Positions 43,731 through 51,264 of a stretch of DNA of 64,000 nt are shown piece after piece; the first letter of the stretch is position 1; each line of letters starts with the position of its first letter. The position numbers and the translations under genes were made by a program. The notes beneath the pieces are model-generated. The model ran no database searches. It saw only the letters and a program-made list of their open reading frames with translations, and was not told the DNA's origin. This DNA is from Mycolicibacterium moriokaense (GTDB lineage: Bacteria > Actinomycetota > Actinomycetes > Mycobacteriales > Mycobacteriaceae), in contig NZ_QQBJ01000010.1 in assembly GCF_003347205.1 (NCBI RefSeq), positions 1 through 64,000 of the forward strand. Direction: 5' to 3'.

Positions 43731-44078
43731 TCAGCCGGTGTCGCCCCGCCGACCGCGGACCGCCCACACCACGCGGTAGGACCCGGCCGCCGACACCCAT
43801 CCGAACTCGTGGGAATCGGCGGCGCCGGCGGCCGCCGGATTGTCCGAGCGGGCTTCGAAGATCGCGGCGCGGCCGGACCCGTATACCTCGCCGACGCGTT
43901 TGACGAGCCACCGTGAGGAGCGCCGCGGGTCCCGAAACACCCGCAACTGCCCACGCCGGGGGCTTCCGCCCAGGATCGCCAGCATTCCGTCGCCGGGCCC
44001 CAGGGCGGGGCGCATGGACTCGTCGACGACGGCGAAGCGGCGCAGCGGCCAGTGCGCAAGGCGATGGTTTCCGCCCAT
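43731..44078 (-). CDS. sodX: Nickel superoxide dismutase maturation protease (SodX-like)
   Basis: A 115-residue S26-type serine protease. The nucleophile is in DESMRPALGPGD (Ser about 21) and the general-base Lys is in WLVKRVGEV (about 59). It lies head-to-head with sodN, 22 bp apart. In Streptomyces a gene of this type removes the NiSOD propeptide to free His1 for nickel binding. No membrane anchor is seen, as in SodX. ATG at 44078 is used; the longer frame upstream crosses the sodN promoter. Confidence 0.88.
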   Translation of the reverse strand: MGGNHRLAHWPLRRFAVVDESMRPALGPGDGMLAILGGSPRRGQLRVFRDPRRSSRWLVKRVGEVYGSGRAAIFEARSDNPAAAGAADSHEFGWVSAAGSYRVVWAVRGRRGDTG

Positions 44079-44088
44079 CTCGAAAGGG

Positions 44089-44095
44089 TAGGTTA
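44089..44095. promoter_or_regulatory. Symmetric -10 shared by sodN and sodX
   Basis: TAGGTTA gives TAGGTT for the plus strand (44089-44094) and TAACCT for the minus strand (44095-44090). sodN starts 6 nt after the plus hexamer and sodX about 11 nt after the minus one. The whole intergenic space is 22 bp, so the -35 region of each promoter must lie in the other gene. Confidence 0.55.
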
Positions 44096-44100
44096 AGACC

Positions 44101-44523
44101 ATGCTGCAACGACTTTTCGCCAACGCGACCCCTGCCCATGCCCACTGCGACTTGTACTGCGGCGTCTATGACCCTGCGCAGGCCAAGATCGAGGCGCTGT
44201 CCTGCCTGAAAACCCTGCAGAAGTATCACGACTCCGATGACGACCACTTCAAGACGCGCGCCATCATCATCAAGGAGCAGCGCGCCGAAGAGGTCAAGCA
44301 TCACCTGATGGTGTTGTGGGCCGACTTCTTCACCAAGGACCACTTCGAGCAGTTCCCGAACCTGCACCAGCTGTTCTGGGACGGCGTGCACGGCGCCGGC
44401 GACGTGAAGAAGTCTCTGGACGTCGCGGTGGCCGAGAAGCTGCTCAAGACCATCGACGAGATCGCCGACATCTTCTGGCAGACCGACAAGGCCAAGCAGA
44501 TGGGTGTCTACCCGCCCGCCTGA
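44101..44523 (+). CDS. sodN: Nickel-containing superoxide dismutase
   Basis: A 140-residue precursor. A 14-residue propeptide (ending AHA) precedes the nickel hook HCDLYCGVYDP, whose His1, Cys2 and Cys6 bind nickel. Typical NiSOD has Pro at position 5 (HCDLPCGVY); here it is Tyr. The rest of the four-helix bundle is complete: FKTRAIIIKEQRAEEVKHH and LHQLFWD. It destroys cytosolic superoxide. An efficient terminator follows. The adjacent sodX supports maturation. Confidence 0.95.
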   Translation: MLQRLFANATPAHAHCDLYCGVYDPAQAKIEALSCLKTLQKYHDSDDDHFKTRAIIIKEQRAEEVKHHLMVLWADFFTKDHFEQFPNLHQLFWDGVHGAGDVKKSLDVAVAEKLLKTIDEIADIFWQTDKAKQMGVYPPA

Positions 44524-44536
44524 GTGTGAACGACAC

Positions 44537-44576
44537 ACGGCCCTGGCTCTCCCGCGAGAGACCAGGGCCGTTTTTT
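44537..44576 (+). terminator. Intrinsic terminator after sodN
   Basis: ACGGCCCTGG (44537-44546) pairs with CCAGGGCCGT (44562-44571), with an inner CTCTC/GAGAG stem (44547-44560), and is followed by a run of T (44571-44576). This is a textbook hairpin with U-tract, 14 nt after the stop. Confidence 0.9.
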
Positions 44577-44584
44577 CGGGCCTA

Positions 44585-44743
44585 TCAGTACAGGACGATG
44601 AGGGCGAGAATGCCCAGCAGCACGAGCGCGATCACTCCGGCCCGAATGCAGGCCATCAGCTGAGCCCGGGTGTACGGATGCGACGAGGACTGCCATTCCG
44701 ACGACGACGCCGCGGAACCGGGTCCGAATGGATGCGACGTCAT
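44585..44743 (-). CDS. 52-residue single-pass membrane protein
   Basis: ATG at 44743 opens a 52-codon frame ending TGA at 44585. It has a short Ser/Gly-rich N-terminus (MTSHPFGPGS), then SHPYTRAQL, and one hydrophobic helix (IRAGVIALVLLGILALIVLY) at the end. An AGGGG ribosome site is about 6 nt upstream. The design matches small mycobacterial membrane proteins. Function is unknown. It is convergent with sodN, separated by the terminator. Confidence 0.6.
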   Translation of the reverse strand: MTSHPFGPGSAASSSEWQSSSHPYTRAQLMACIRAGVIALVLLGILALIVLY

Positions 44744-45086
44744 TAGTGGCCCCTGACCTGCACGTTCAAATACCCACCCCCGTGAGATCTGTCACAACTG
44801 TTGCTGTGACGCCGATCATAGCCCTTCGGCGGGGGATGGAAAAATCGGGTCACAGAGCAGCAAAGCTTAGAACGCCAACAGATTTCGCTCAGCACCCTGC
44901 TCGCCTGTTGATCACTGTTCGATAACGACGCAAGGTTATCCACAGTTTCGCCAAGCAAGTGCACAGATTGAGAAGCTCAGAAGCGCTTTGCGCAGACAGC
45001 GGCCTGTGGATGAACCTGTGGAAATTGTGGATAGCCGCACATTGCTGCTTGACGTGTGTCGACGACGGCACGCCTAACATGAGGGC
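44744..45086. other. Intergenic region with a cluster of DnaA boxes
   Basis: This 343-bp gap has no supported gene. It contains TTATCCACA (44936-44944), the exact DnaA consensus, and reverse-oriented TGTGGATGA (45005-45013), TGTGGAAAT (45017-45025) and TGTGGATAG (45026-45034). It ends with the rhodanese promoter. It may titrate DnaA or couple the neighbouring genes to replication. Confidence 0.5.
45075..45080 (+). promoter_or_regulatory. -10 element TAACAT of the rhodanese gene
   Basis: TAACAT ends 6 nt before the ATG at 45087, the leaderless spacing. Confidence 0.5.
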
Positions 45087-45431
45087 ATGGCTGGCCCAGC
45101 AAGTGTCGGTGAAGTCTCGATCTCCGATGTGCCGACGACGTTCGACGAGAAGGTCGTCCTGCTCGACGTGCGCGAGCACGACGAATGGCAGCGCGGCCAT
45201 GCCGCCGGCGCACGACACATCCCGATGGGCGAGGTGCCGGGCAGGCTCGCCGAGATCGATCCCCAAGCTCAGCTGTTCGTCGTCTGCCACCTCGGCGGCC
45301 GGTCGCTGCGGGTGGCGCAGTACCTGGCGCAGAACGGCTACACCCCGGTGAACGTCCGCGGCGGCATGCAGGCGTGGGCCGAGGCGGGCCGGCCTGTGGT
45401 CACCGACGCCGGCGGCGTCGGCACCGTCTGA
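45087..45431 (+). CDS. Single-domain rhodanese
   Basis: A 114-residue rhodanese. The catalytic loop is VCHLGGRSL with C67, where the more usual sequence is CRSGGRS. The opening DVREHDEWQRGH is a standard CDC25/rhodanese block. It moves sulfane sulfur to a thiol or cyanide acceptor. The promoter has a -10 6 nt from the ATG. It lies directly downstream of the DnaA boxes. Confidence 0.9.
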   Translation: MAGPASVGEVSISDVPTTFDEKVVLLDVREHDEWQRGHAAGARHIPMGEVPGRLAEIDPQAQLFVVCHLGGRSLRVAQYLAQNGYTPVNVRGGMQAWAEAGRPVVTDAGGVGTV

Positions 45432-45442
45432 ACAACCGTCGC

Positions 45443-45448
45443 TAGGCT
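45443..45448 (+). promoter_or_regulatory. -10 element TAGGCT of the DUF4328 gene
   Basis: TAGGCT ends 6 nt before the ATG at 45455, again the leaderless spacing. Confidence 0.5.
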
Positions 45449-45454
45449 GGACCG

Positions 45455-46540
45455 ATGATCCAGGTGTGCTCCCGCTGCGGGACGCGGTGGAACGTGCGCG
45501 ACCGGCAGCGCGTCTGGTGCCCACGGTGCAACGGCAGCCTGCTTGCGCCGTCGAGTGCGCCCGCGGCCTCGGACTGGAGCGCGCGTCCGACCGCGCCCGC
45601 CGTCGGCCCCACCGGGCAGGGCGCGGCGGGCGGCCCGCCGCGACTGCCCGCGGGATACCGCTGGATTGCGGTGCGTCCCGGCGCGCCGCCACCGCCGCGT
45701 CGGCGCCCGCGGCATCTGGGGCCCACCCCGCGCTACCCGGTCATCCCGCGGTGGGGCCTGGTCGAGCGGTTCGACACAGAAGACCTCGAGCAGCAGGCCG
45801 AGCCCCGGCGCGGCCCGTCGATCGGCGCGCTGCGCGCCACCCTGATCGCGACGATCGCGGTGCTGGGTCTGGCCGCGCTGGTGCACCTGGTGCGGTACGT
45901 GTTGCTGATCGTGAACCGCGGGGTGCTGCTGCCCCCGGTGGTCGCCTGGCTGGCCACGTGGCTCGGCGTGGTGGTGAGTGTCGCCACCCTTTTCCTGGTG
46001 TTCGCCACCTTCGTGATGTTGACCAACTGGCTCATCGCGCGGCGTGCGGCTGCCTTCAAACACGTTGGGCGCCAGGAGCACCGGCCGTTGTGGGCGTTAC
46101 GTGCCGGTTGCCTGGTGCCGTTCGTGAACGTGGCATGGGCGCCGGTGTTCGTACTGGAACTGGCCAGCGTCGAGGACGTGCTCGACCGGCTCCGCCGCCC
46201 GATCGCGGTGTGGTGGGTGGTGTGGGTGCTGTCCACGGCGGTCTCGGTGTTCTCGATCGCGACCAGCTTCACCACCGACGCCCAGGGCATCGCGGACAAC
46301 ACGGTGACGACCATCGTGGCCTACCTGATCGCGATGGCGGCGATGGTTCTTGTGGCCCGGGTGCTGATCGGATTCGAGCGCAGGCCCGTCGAGAAGCCGG
46401 CGAAGCGCTGGGTGATCGTGGCAGAGGAATCCCCGCGCACGGGAGGAGCGCAGGAATCCCCGCGCGCGGGCGGAGCAGAGGAATCTGACTCCGAATCCGC
46501 GCTTCCGGTTGAGTCCGAAGGCCAGAACCCGGCAGCATAG
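45455..46540 (+). CDS. DUF4328 membrane protein with N-terminal zinc ribbon
   Basis: A 361-residue protein with a zinc ribbon at the N-terminus (C5-x2-C8 ... C22-x2-C25). A Pro-rich linker and about six membrane helices (about 128-310) form a DUF4328 domain. It corresponds in position to Rv3843c. The C-terminal tail consists of two 9-residue repeats (EESPRTGGA, QESPRAGGA) followed by an acidic end. The repeats come from a 27-bp DNA repeat that also occurs near 62 kb. Function is unknown. Confidence 0.8.
   Translation: MIQVCSRCGTRWNVRDRQRVWCPRCNGSLLAPSSAPAASDWSARPTAPAVGPTGQGAAGGPPRLPAGYRWIAVRPGAPPPPRRRPRHLGPTPRYPVIPRWGLVERFDTEDLEQQAEPRRGPSIGALRATLIATIAVLGLAALVHLVRYVLLIVNRGVLLPPVVAWLATWLGVVVSVATLFLVFATFVMLTNWLIARRAAAFKHVGRQEHRPLWALRAGCLVPFVNVAWAPVFVLELASVEDVLDRLRRPIAVWWVVWVLSTAVSVFSIATSFTTDAQGIADNTVTTIVAYLIAMAAMVLVARVLIGFERRPVEKPAKRWVIVAEESPRTGGAQESPRAGGAEESDSESALPVESEGQNPAA
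46424..46489. repeat. 27-bp in-frame repeats, copies A
   Basis: Two nearly identical 27-bp units at 46424-46450 and 46451-46477, plus the start of a third (GAGGAATCT), lie at the end of the DUF4328 gene. The unit contains CCCCGCGC and GGAGC(G/A) and preserves frame. It resembles the repeat at 61965-62040 (shared core GCGCACG-GAGGAGC). Confidence 0.8.
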
Positions 46541-46544
46541 CCAT

Positions 46545-47381
46545 ATGAACTCGGGCGACGCCGAAGCCGGCCAGGGGCCCGGCGGTCACCCGTTCGTGGT
46601 GGCTCACCGCGGCGCGTCCGCGGATCGGCCCGAGCACACCCTGGCCGCCTATGAGCTGGCCCTTCAGGAGGGCGCGGACGGGGTGGAGTGCGACGTCCGG
46701 CTGACCAGGGACGGGCATCTGGTGTGTGTGCACGACCGCCGGGTCGATCGCACGTCCAACGGCACCGGCCTGGTCAGCGAGATGTCGCTGGCCGAGTTGA
46801 AGGCGCTGGATTACGGCGCCTGGCACGCCAGTCGGCGCGGCGACGGCTCGCTGGGCGAGACCGGTCTGCTGACCCTCGACGACCTGGTGTCGCTCGTGCT
46901 CGACTGGCACCGGCCGGTGAAGCTGTTCATCGAGACCAAACATCCGGTGCGCTACGGCGCGCTGGTGGAGAGCAAGGTGCTGGCGCTGCTGCACCGGTAC
47001 GGCATCGCGGCGCCCGCCTCGGCCGACCTGTCCCGCGCGGTGGTGATGTCCTTCTCGGCCGCCGCGGTGTGGCGGATTCGGCGCGCGGCGCCGATGCTGC
47101 CCACCGTGCTGCTCGGCGAGACCTCGCGTTATCTCGGCGGCAGCGCGGCCACCACGGTCGGCGCAACGGCGGTCGGGCCGTCGATCGCGACGCTGCGCGA
47201 ACATCCCGAGCTCGTCGACCGCGCGGCCGCGCAGGGGCGAGCGCTGTACTGCTGGACCGTCGATCACTTCGAGGACGTCCGGTACTGCCGCGACGTCGGG
47301 GTCGCGTGGGTGGCGACCAACCACCCCGGCCGCACCAAGGACTGGCTGCAGAACGGTCTGACCGGCGCCGGCCGCGACTAG
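46545..47381 (+). CDS. glpQ1: Glycerophosphodiester phosphodiesterase
   Basis: A 278-residue GDPD TIM-barrel enzyme that hydrolyses glycerophosphodiesters to glycerol-3-phosphate and alcohol. The signature VAHRGASADRPEHTLAAYE (about 19-37) and the DGVECDVRLTRDG block carry the catalytic His and metal ligands. It lies 4 nt after the DUF4328 gene and has the Rv3842c position. Its last 4 nt overlap the stop of the LCP gene. No signal peptide is visible, so it should act in the cytosol. Confidence 0.92.
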   Translation: MNSGDAEAGQGPGGHPFVVAHRGASADRPEHTLAAYELALQEGADGVECDVRLTRDGHLVCVHDRRVDRTSNGTGLVSEMSLAELKALDYGAWHASRRGDGSLGETGLLTLDDLVSLVLDWHRPVKLFIETKHPVRYGALVESKVLALLHRYGIAAPASADLSRAVVMSFSAAAVWRIRRAAPMLPTVLLGETSRYLGGSAATTVGATAVGPSIATLREHPELVDRAAAQGRALYCWTVDHFEDVRYCRDVGVAWVATNHPGRTKDWLQNGLTGAGRD

Positions 47382-48625
47382 TGAATCGCCCCGGCGTCCA
47401 GCACATCCTGCGGGACGGGGGTGTCCGACCGCAGGGCGTCGAACAGCCGGTTGGCGACGTTCTCGTCCCAGATCACGACGGAACCAGAGTCGCTGGTGGT
47501 GAATTCGCCGATCGGCACCGTGGTCGTGGTGACGTCGCCGTGCAGCGCCCACGCCAACCGGGCCAGGTCCCACACGTGCGCATTGGAGTCGACGGTCAGC
47601 GAATCCGCGGCGGCGTTGGCCATCGGATACCAGCGCAGCGGGTTGAGCAGGACCGCCGGACTGGAGGCGCGGTGCATCAGCGTCGACATGAACTGACGCT
47701 GGTTGACCATCCGGTCCAGGTCCGCCCGCGGCGTGGCCCGGCTTCGGACGTACCCGAGCGCGTTGCGGCCGTCCAGCTTCTGGCAGCCCGCTGGTAGATC
47801 GATGCCGGCCAGCGGATCCGAGATCGGCTCGGGCAGACACATCGTCACCCCGCCGACGGCGTCGACAAGCCTTGCGAAGCCGTCGAATTCGACCTCGGCG
47901 TAGTGGTCGATGCGCACACCGGTCGCCTGTTCGACGGTTTGCGCCAGCAGCGGCGCACCCCCTTCGGCGAACGACGCGTTGATCTTGTCGGTGCCGTAGT
48001 CGGGGATGTCGACATACGAGTCGCGGGGGATCGACACCATCGTGGTGGGCGTATCCGACCACAGTGTCGGCAGATGCACGAGCATGATCGTGTCGGTGTG
48101 CCCGTTACCGATGTCGCCGCCGGTGCCCAATTCGGCCTGCTGTTCCGGGGTGAGCCCCTGTCGGCTGTCCGAGCCGACCAACAGCCACGTCGTGCCCTTG
48201 CCTTCCGCAGGCCGGTCGGTGTAGTCGGCCAGCGCCGGCACCCGGTGCAGCTTGGTGTCGATCCAGAACGCGCCGCCCACCACACCAGCCACCGCCAGCA
48301 CCACCACCGCCAACATCGCGAGTACGACACGACGTAGCCGGCGCTTGCGCTTCGGGGGCCGCGGTGGCGGCGGAGGAGGTTGGCGCACAACCGGATTGGG
48401 CCGTCGAGGCGGCGGGGGTGGAGGCAGCCCAGGCGGCCTCGGCCGGGGAGGGGGCGGAGGTGGCGGACCCTGACGCTGGTGCGCGGGAGGAGGGGGTGGC
48501 GGCGGACGCCTCGGCGGTGTGGCGGGATTGGGGGGCCACGGCGGTGGCGGCCTGTTCGGATCCCGCCGGATCACCTGCGACGGCTCATGCCGTCGCGGAG
48601 GCGGAGGCCGCCGATCGCCGTTCAC
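47378..48625 (-). CDS. LytR-CpsA-Psr (LCP) family cell-wall ligase
   Basis: A 415-residue protein with a long Pro-rich cytosolic N-terminus (1-95), a basic patch (KRKRRLRR), one membrane helix (about 101-121) and an LCP domain (about 140-400). LCP landmarks include LLVGSDSRQ, DTIMLVHL, SIPRDSYVDIP, KINASFAEGG and a C-terminal YVRSRATPRADLDRM. LCP enzymes attach arabinogalactan to peptidoglycan. The position matches Rv3840. No LytR_C domain is seen. Confidence 0.9.
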   Translation of the reverse strand: MNGDRRPPPPRRHEPSQVIRRDPNRPPPPWPPNPATPPRRPPPPPPPAHQRQGPPPPPPPRPRPPGLPPPPPPRRPNPVVRQPPPPPPRPPKRKRRLRRVVLAMLAVVVLAVAGVVGGAFWIDTKLHRVPALADYTDRPAEGKGTTWLLVGSDSRQGLTPEQQAELGTGGDIGNGHTDTIMLVHLPTLWSDTPTTMVSIPRDSYVDIPDYGTDKINASFAEGGAPLLAQTVEQATGVRIDHYAEVEFDGFARLVDAVGGVTMCLPEPISDPLAGIDLPAGCQKLDGRNALGYVRSRATPRADLDRMVNQRQFMSTLMHRASSPAVLLNPLRWYPMANAAADSLTVDSNAHVWDLARLAWALHGDVTTTTVPIGEFTTSDSGSVVIWDENVANRLFDALRSDTPVPQDVLDAGAIH

Positions 48626-48646
48626 AGAAAGAATGTACGCGGCCGG

Positions 48647-49411
48647 TCAGGTGAGCCACCCGAGATGACGCGCCAACAGCGTGTATCCCACGAACGCCAC
48701 CGTGTCGATCACGCCGTGCGCGATGATCAGTGGCCACAATCGCCCGGTGCGCTGCCAGGTGTAGCCGAACACCAGGCCCATCACCGCGTTGCCGAGGCCT
48801 GCCCCCCAGCCCTGGTACAGGTGGTACGCCCCGCGAAGCAGGCTGGTGGCCACCAGTGCGACGACGGGGTGCACCCGCAGTTGTTGCAACCGTGTGAGCA
48901 GGAAGCCGACCACGATCACCTCCTCCGCCCATCCGTTGGCGAAGGCGATCAGGATCAGCACCGGGATGTGCCACCACGAGTTCTCGTGCGTCGACGGCAC
49001 CACCGACACCGCCATACCGAGTGCCCGGGCGGCGACGTACAACCCGAGGCCGGGCAGCCCGATCAGCGCCGCGAGCGCCAGGCCGCCCAGCACGTCGGGG
49101 CGCCAGCGGATGCGGCCCAGGCCGATCTTGGCCGGCCCGATGCCGCTGCGCCACAAGAGATATAAGCCAAGTGCTCCCCACGACACCAGCTGTGCCACCC
49201 TGGCCAGGTTCAGCCCGAGGTTGATCAGATCGAACGGCGACAGCCGAGGATTGAGCGCAACGGTCTGCTTGGACAGGTTCAGCAGGATCGCCTCGATGAG
49301 ATCGAGCATCGCGGTGTAGGCGCTCAGCCCGAAGGTCACCGCGAGGACGACGGCGATCTCGATGCGCAGCGCGCGCCGGTCGGCTTGTGTCGACTCCTCG
49401 GGCGCGCTCAC
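48647..49411 (-). CDS. CPBP-family intramembrane metalloprotease (CAAX/Abi)
   Basis: A 254-residue multi-pass protein with the CPBP motifs: GWAEEVIVVGFLLT (EE, about 159-172), RGAYHLYQG (about 192) and AHGVIDTV (about 229). The Arg of the EExxxR motif is replaced by Gly here, which may reduce activity. Substrates are unknown; CPBP proteins process prenylated or immunity-related membrane peptides. GTG at 49411 is chosen; longer frames overlap the neighbouring gene. Confidence 0.8.
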   Translation of the reverse strand: MSAPEESTQADRRALRIEIAVVLAVTFGLSAYTAMLDLIEAILLNLSKQTVALNPRLSPFDLINLGLNLARVAQLVSWGALGLYLLWRSGIGPAKIGLGRIRWRPDVLGGLALAALIGLPGLGLYVAARALGMAVSVVPSTHENSWWHIPVLILIAFANGWAEEVIVVGFLLTRLQQLRVHPVVALVATSLLRGAYHLYQGWGAGLGNAVMGLVFGYTWQRTGRLWPLIIAHGVIDTVAFVGYTLLARHLGWLT

Positions 49412-49416
49412 CGAAG

Positions 49417-50217
49417 CTAGGCTAGCGGGCGCCTGGCCCGCAGCCCGTTGAGGAACGGGCAGCCCATCAGGATCCGGATCGCCTGGTTCAGCCCGATGAC
49501 GTCGTCGACGGGTTTGGCGAAAGCCAACCGGACGTCGTGGTCGCCGTCGTCGTTCTCCACCCGCAGCCGGACCCCGTAGCGGTCGAGCCCGAGCGGGCGG
49601 ACCCGTCCCCGCCGCAGCGGCGCGGGCAGCCGTTCGGCGAGCCGGTCGATGACGTCGCGGTGGGCCGCCTCGAGGTGCTGCAGCCAGCAGGACTCCATCA
49701 CGCAGAACGGGTCGGGCCGGGCCTGCAGGAGCGCGCCGACGCCGACCGCCTCCGCGCCTGTCGAGTCGGCGACCACGACCGACTCCACCTCGAGCCGCAT
49801 CAGGCTCAGTTCGGTTTCGTCGCCGTCGCCGCCGGTGTTGACCCCCAGCAGCGCCGGGTTGGGGTCGGCGGCGGCGATCAGATCCAGCAGCTCGGCGACC
49901 GCGGTCGACGGCACGGCCTGCACCCGGCCCCGGATCCACACCAGCGATCGCACCGGCTCCCGCAGCGGGAGCGGCGCGTAGTCGGTCATCTCCAGCACGG
50001 CGGCCACCCCGCCGGCCCCGGCGGCGACCACCGTGTGTTCGACGAGGCCGTTGGCGGGCACGGTGATGGCGAACGAGCCGTCGTCGAGCAGATGATGCAC
50101 GGCGCTGCCGATCGGTTCGACGCCTTCGATCGCGAGCGTCGCGCCGCAGGCCCGTGAACAGGTGCTGCGGATCCGTTCGGCGGTCGTCGGTGCCGTCGTC
50201 GCTGCCGGTGCCGTCAT
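49417..50217 (-). CDS. DUF2470-containing protein, Rv3839-like
   Basis: A 266-residue protein. The C-terminal 80 residues (about 175-250, LQHLEAAHRDVIDRLAERL ... VRLAFAKPVDD) look like the HugZ/DUF2470 domain of haem-degrading and flavin-binding enzymes. The N-terminal half is a split-barrel-like region. It lies beside the Rv3839 position. Its promoter holds two IdeR boxes, so it is iron-repressed, as reported for Rv3839. ATG at 50217 has GGGAGGG upstream. Confidence 0.82.
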   Translation of the reverse strand: MTAPAATTAPTTAERIRSTCSRACGATLAIEGVEPIGSAVHHLLDDGSFAITVPANGLVEHTVVAAGAGGVAAVLEMTDYAPLPLREPVRSLVWIRGRVQAVPSTAVAELLDLIAAADPNPALLGVNTGGDGDETELSLMRLEVESVVVADSTGAEAVGVGALLQARPDPFCVMESCWLQHLEAAHRDVIDRLAERLPAPLRRGRVRPLGLDRYGVRLRVENDDGDHDVRLAFAKPVDDVIGLNQAIRILMGCPFLNGLRARRPLA

Positions 50218-50233
50218 CGCATCGCCCTCCCGT

Positions 50234-50239
50234 AGATTA
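50234..50239 (-). promoter_or_regulatory. -10 element TAATCT of the iron-regulated gene
   Basis: TAATCT on the minus strand, 17 nt from the ATG, would start transcription near 50227. It overlaps the end of the first IdeR box, so bound IdeR should block it. Confidence 0.45.
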
Positions 50240-50270
50240 GGTGACCCTAACTTAGCGGGCCCTAACTTAG
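50237..50270. promoter_or_regulatory. Tandem IdeR iron boxes
   Basis: The first box TTAGGTGACCCTAACTTAG (50237-50255) matches the IdeR consensus TTAGGTTAGGCTAACCTAA at 14 of 19 positions. The second TTAGCGGGCCCTAACTTAG (50252-50270) is weaker (11 of 19). Both share CCCTAACTTAG. Overlapping pairs of this kind are typical of strong iron regulation. Confidence 0.75.
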
Positions 50271-50319
50271 CGTGCAAGACGCACGTCGCGCGGTCCCGGG
50301 GCTGCCGTCGACGAACCGA

Positions 50320-50325
50320 TAGTGT
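50320..50325 (+). promoter_or_regulatory. -10 element TAGTGT of pheA
   Basis: TAGTGT ends 6 nt before the GTG of pheA at 50332, again a leaderless arrangement. It is divergent from the IdeR-controlled gene. Confidence 0.5.
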
Positions 50326-50331
50326 TGAAAT

Positions 50332-51264
50332 GTGTCACGCATCGCCTACCTCGGACCGGAGGGAACGTTCACCGAGGCGGCGCTGTTGCGGATCGCCGCC
50401 GACGGCATGGTGCCCGGCGCCGGTCCGTCCGACTCGGTCACCCCGGTGCCCACCGACAGCACCCCCGCGGCGCTGGCGGCCGTGCGGTGCGGCGACGCCG
50501 ACTACGCCTGTGTGCCGATCGAGAATTCGATCGAGGGTTCGGTGCTGCAGACGCTCGACAGCCTCGCCACGGGAACGGCGCTGCAGATCTTCGCCGAGCT
50601 CACCCTCGATGTGGCATTCACGATCGTCGTCCGGCAGGGCATGGCCGCCGCCGACGTCGAGACCGTCGCCGCGTTCCCCGTCGCGAGCGCGCAGGTGCGC
50701 GACTGGCTGGCCGACCATCTCCCGAACGCCAGGTTGGTGCCTGCCAACTCGAACGCCGCCGCGGCCAACGACGTGGCCGAGGGCCGTGCCGACGCGGGCG
50801 TGAGCACCGCGCTGGCCGCGCGGCGACTCGGGCTGGCGGCGCTGGCGTCCGACGTCGTCGACGAGCCCAACGCCAGGACCCGCTTCGTGCTGGTGGGCAC
50901 GCCTGCGCCGCCGCCGGCGAGGACGGGTGCCGACCGTACGTCGGTGGTGCTGCGGCTCGAGAACGTGCCCGGCGCGCTGGTTTCGGCGATGACCGAGTTC
51001 GCGATCCGCGACATCGATCTGACGCGGATCGAATCCCGGCCGACCCGTCGGGAGCTGGGCACCTACATCTTCTTTCTGGACTGCGTCGGCCACATCGACG
51101 ACGACGCGGTCGCCGAGGCACTCACAGCGCTTCACCGTCGTTGTGCAGATGTGCGATATCTGGGGTCATGGCCGACGGGATCGGCCGCGGGGGCGGTCCC
51201 GCCGCAGTTGGACGAGGCGTCACAGTGGCTGACGCAGTTGCGACGGGGAGCGCGGGAAGCATGA
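50332..51264 (+). CDS. pheA: Prephenate dehydratase
   Basis: A 310-residue enzyme that makes phenylpyruvate from prephenate for phenylalanine synthesis. The catalytic domain (about 1-190) has the GPEGTFTEAALL opening, CVPIENSIEGSV and TRFVLVG (the TRF motif). The C-terminal ACT domain (about 200-280, VPGALVSAMTEFAIRDIDLTRIESRP) senses phenylalanine; ESRP is the typical allosteric sequence. The stop overlaps the ATG of the next gene. Confidence 0.95.
   Translation: MSRIAYLGPEGTFTEAALLRIAADGMVPGAGPSDSVTPVPTDSTPAALAAVRCGDADYACVPIENSIEGSVLQTLDSLATGTALQIFAELTLDVAFTIVVRQGMAAADVETVAAFPVASAQVRDWLADHLPNARLVPANSNAAAANDVAEGRADAGVSTALAARRLGLAALASDVVDEPNARTRFVLVGTPAPPPARTGADRTSVVLRLENVPGALVSAMTEFAIRDIDLTRIESRPTRRELGTYIFFLDCVGHIDDDAVAEALTALHRRCADVRYLGSWPTGSAAGAVPPQLDEASQWLTQLRRGAREA

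Noticed and set aside
44936-45034. A chromosomal origin (oriC)
   Set aside because: dnaA, dnaN and the usual larger AT-rich box array are absent; only four boxes are found.
46424-46489. CRISPR array
   Set aside because: Repeats are contiguous without spacers and lie in frame in a coding region.
48364-48654. Plus-strand frame over the Pro-rich LCP start
   Set aside because: It is the complement of poly-proline codons.
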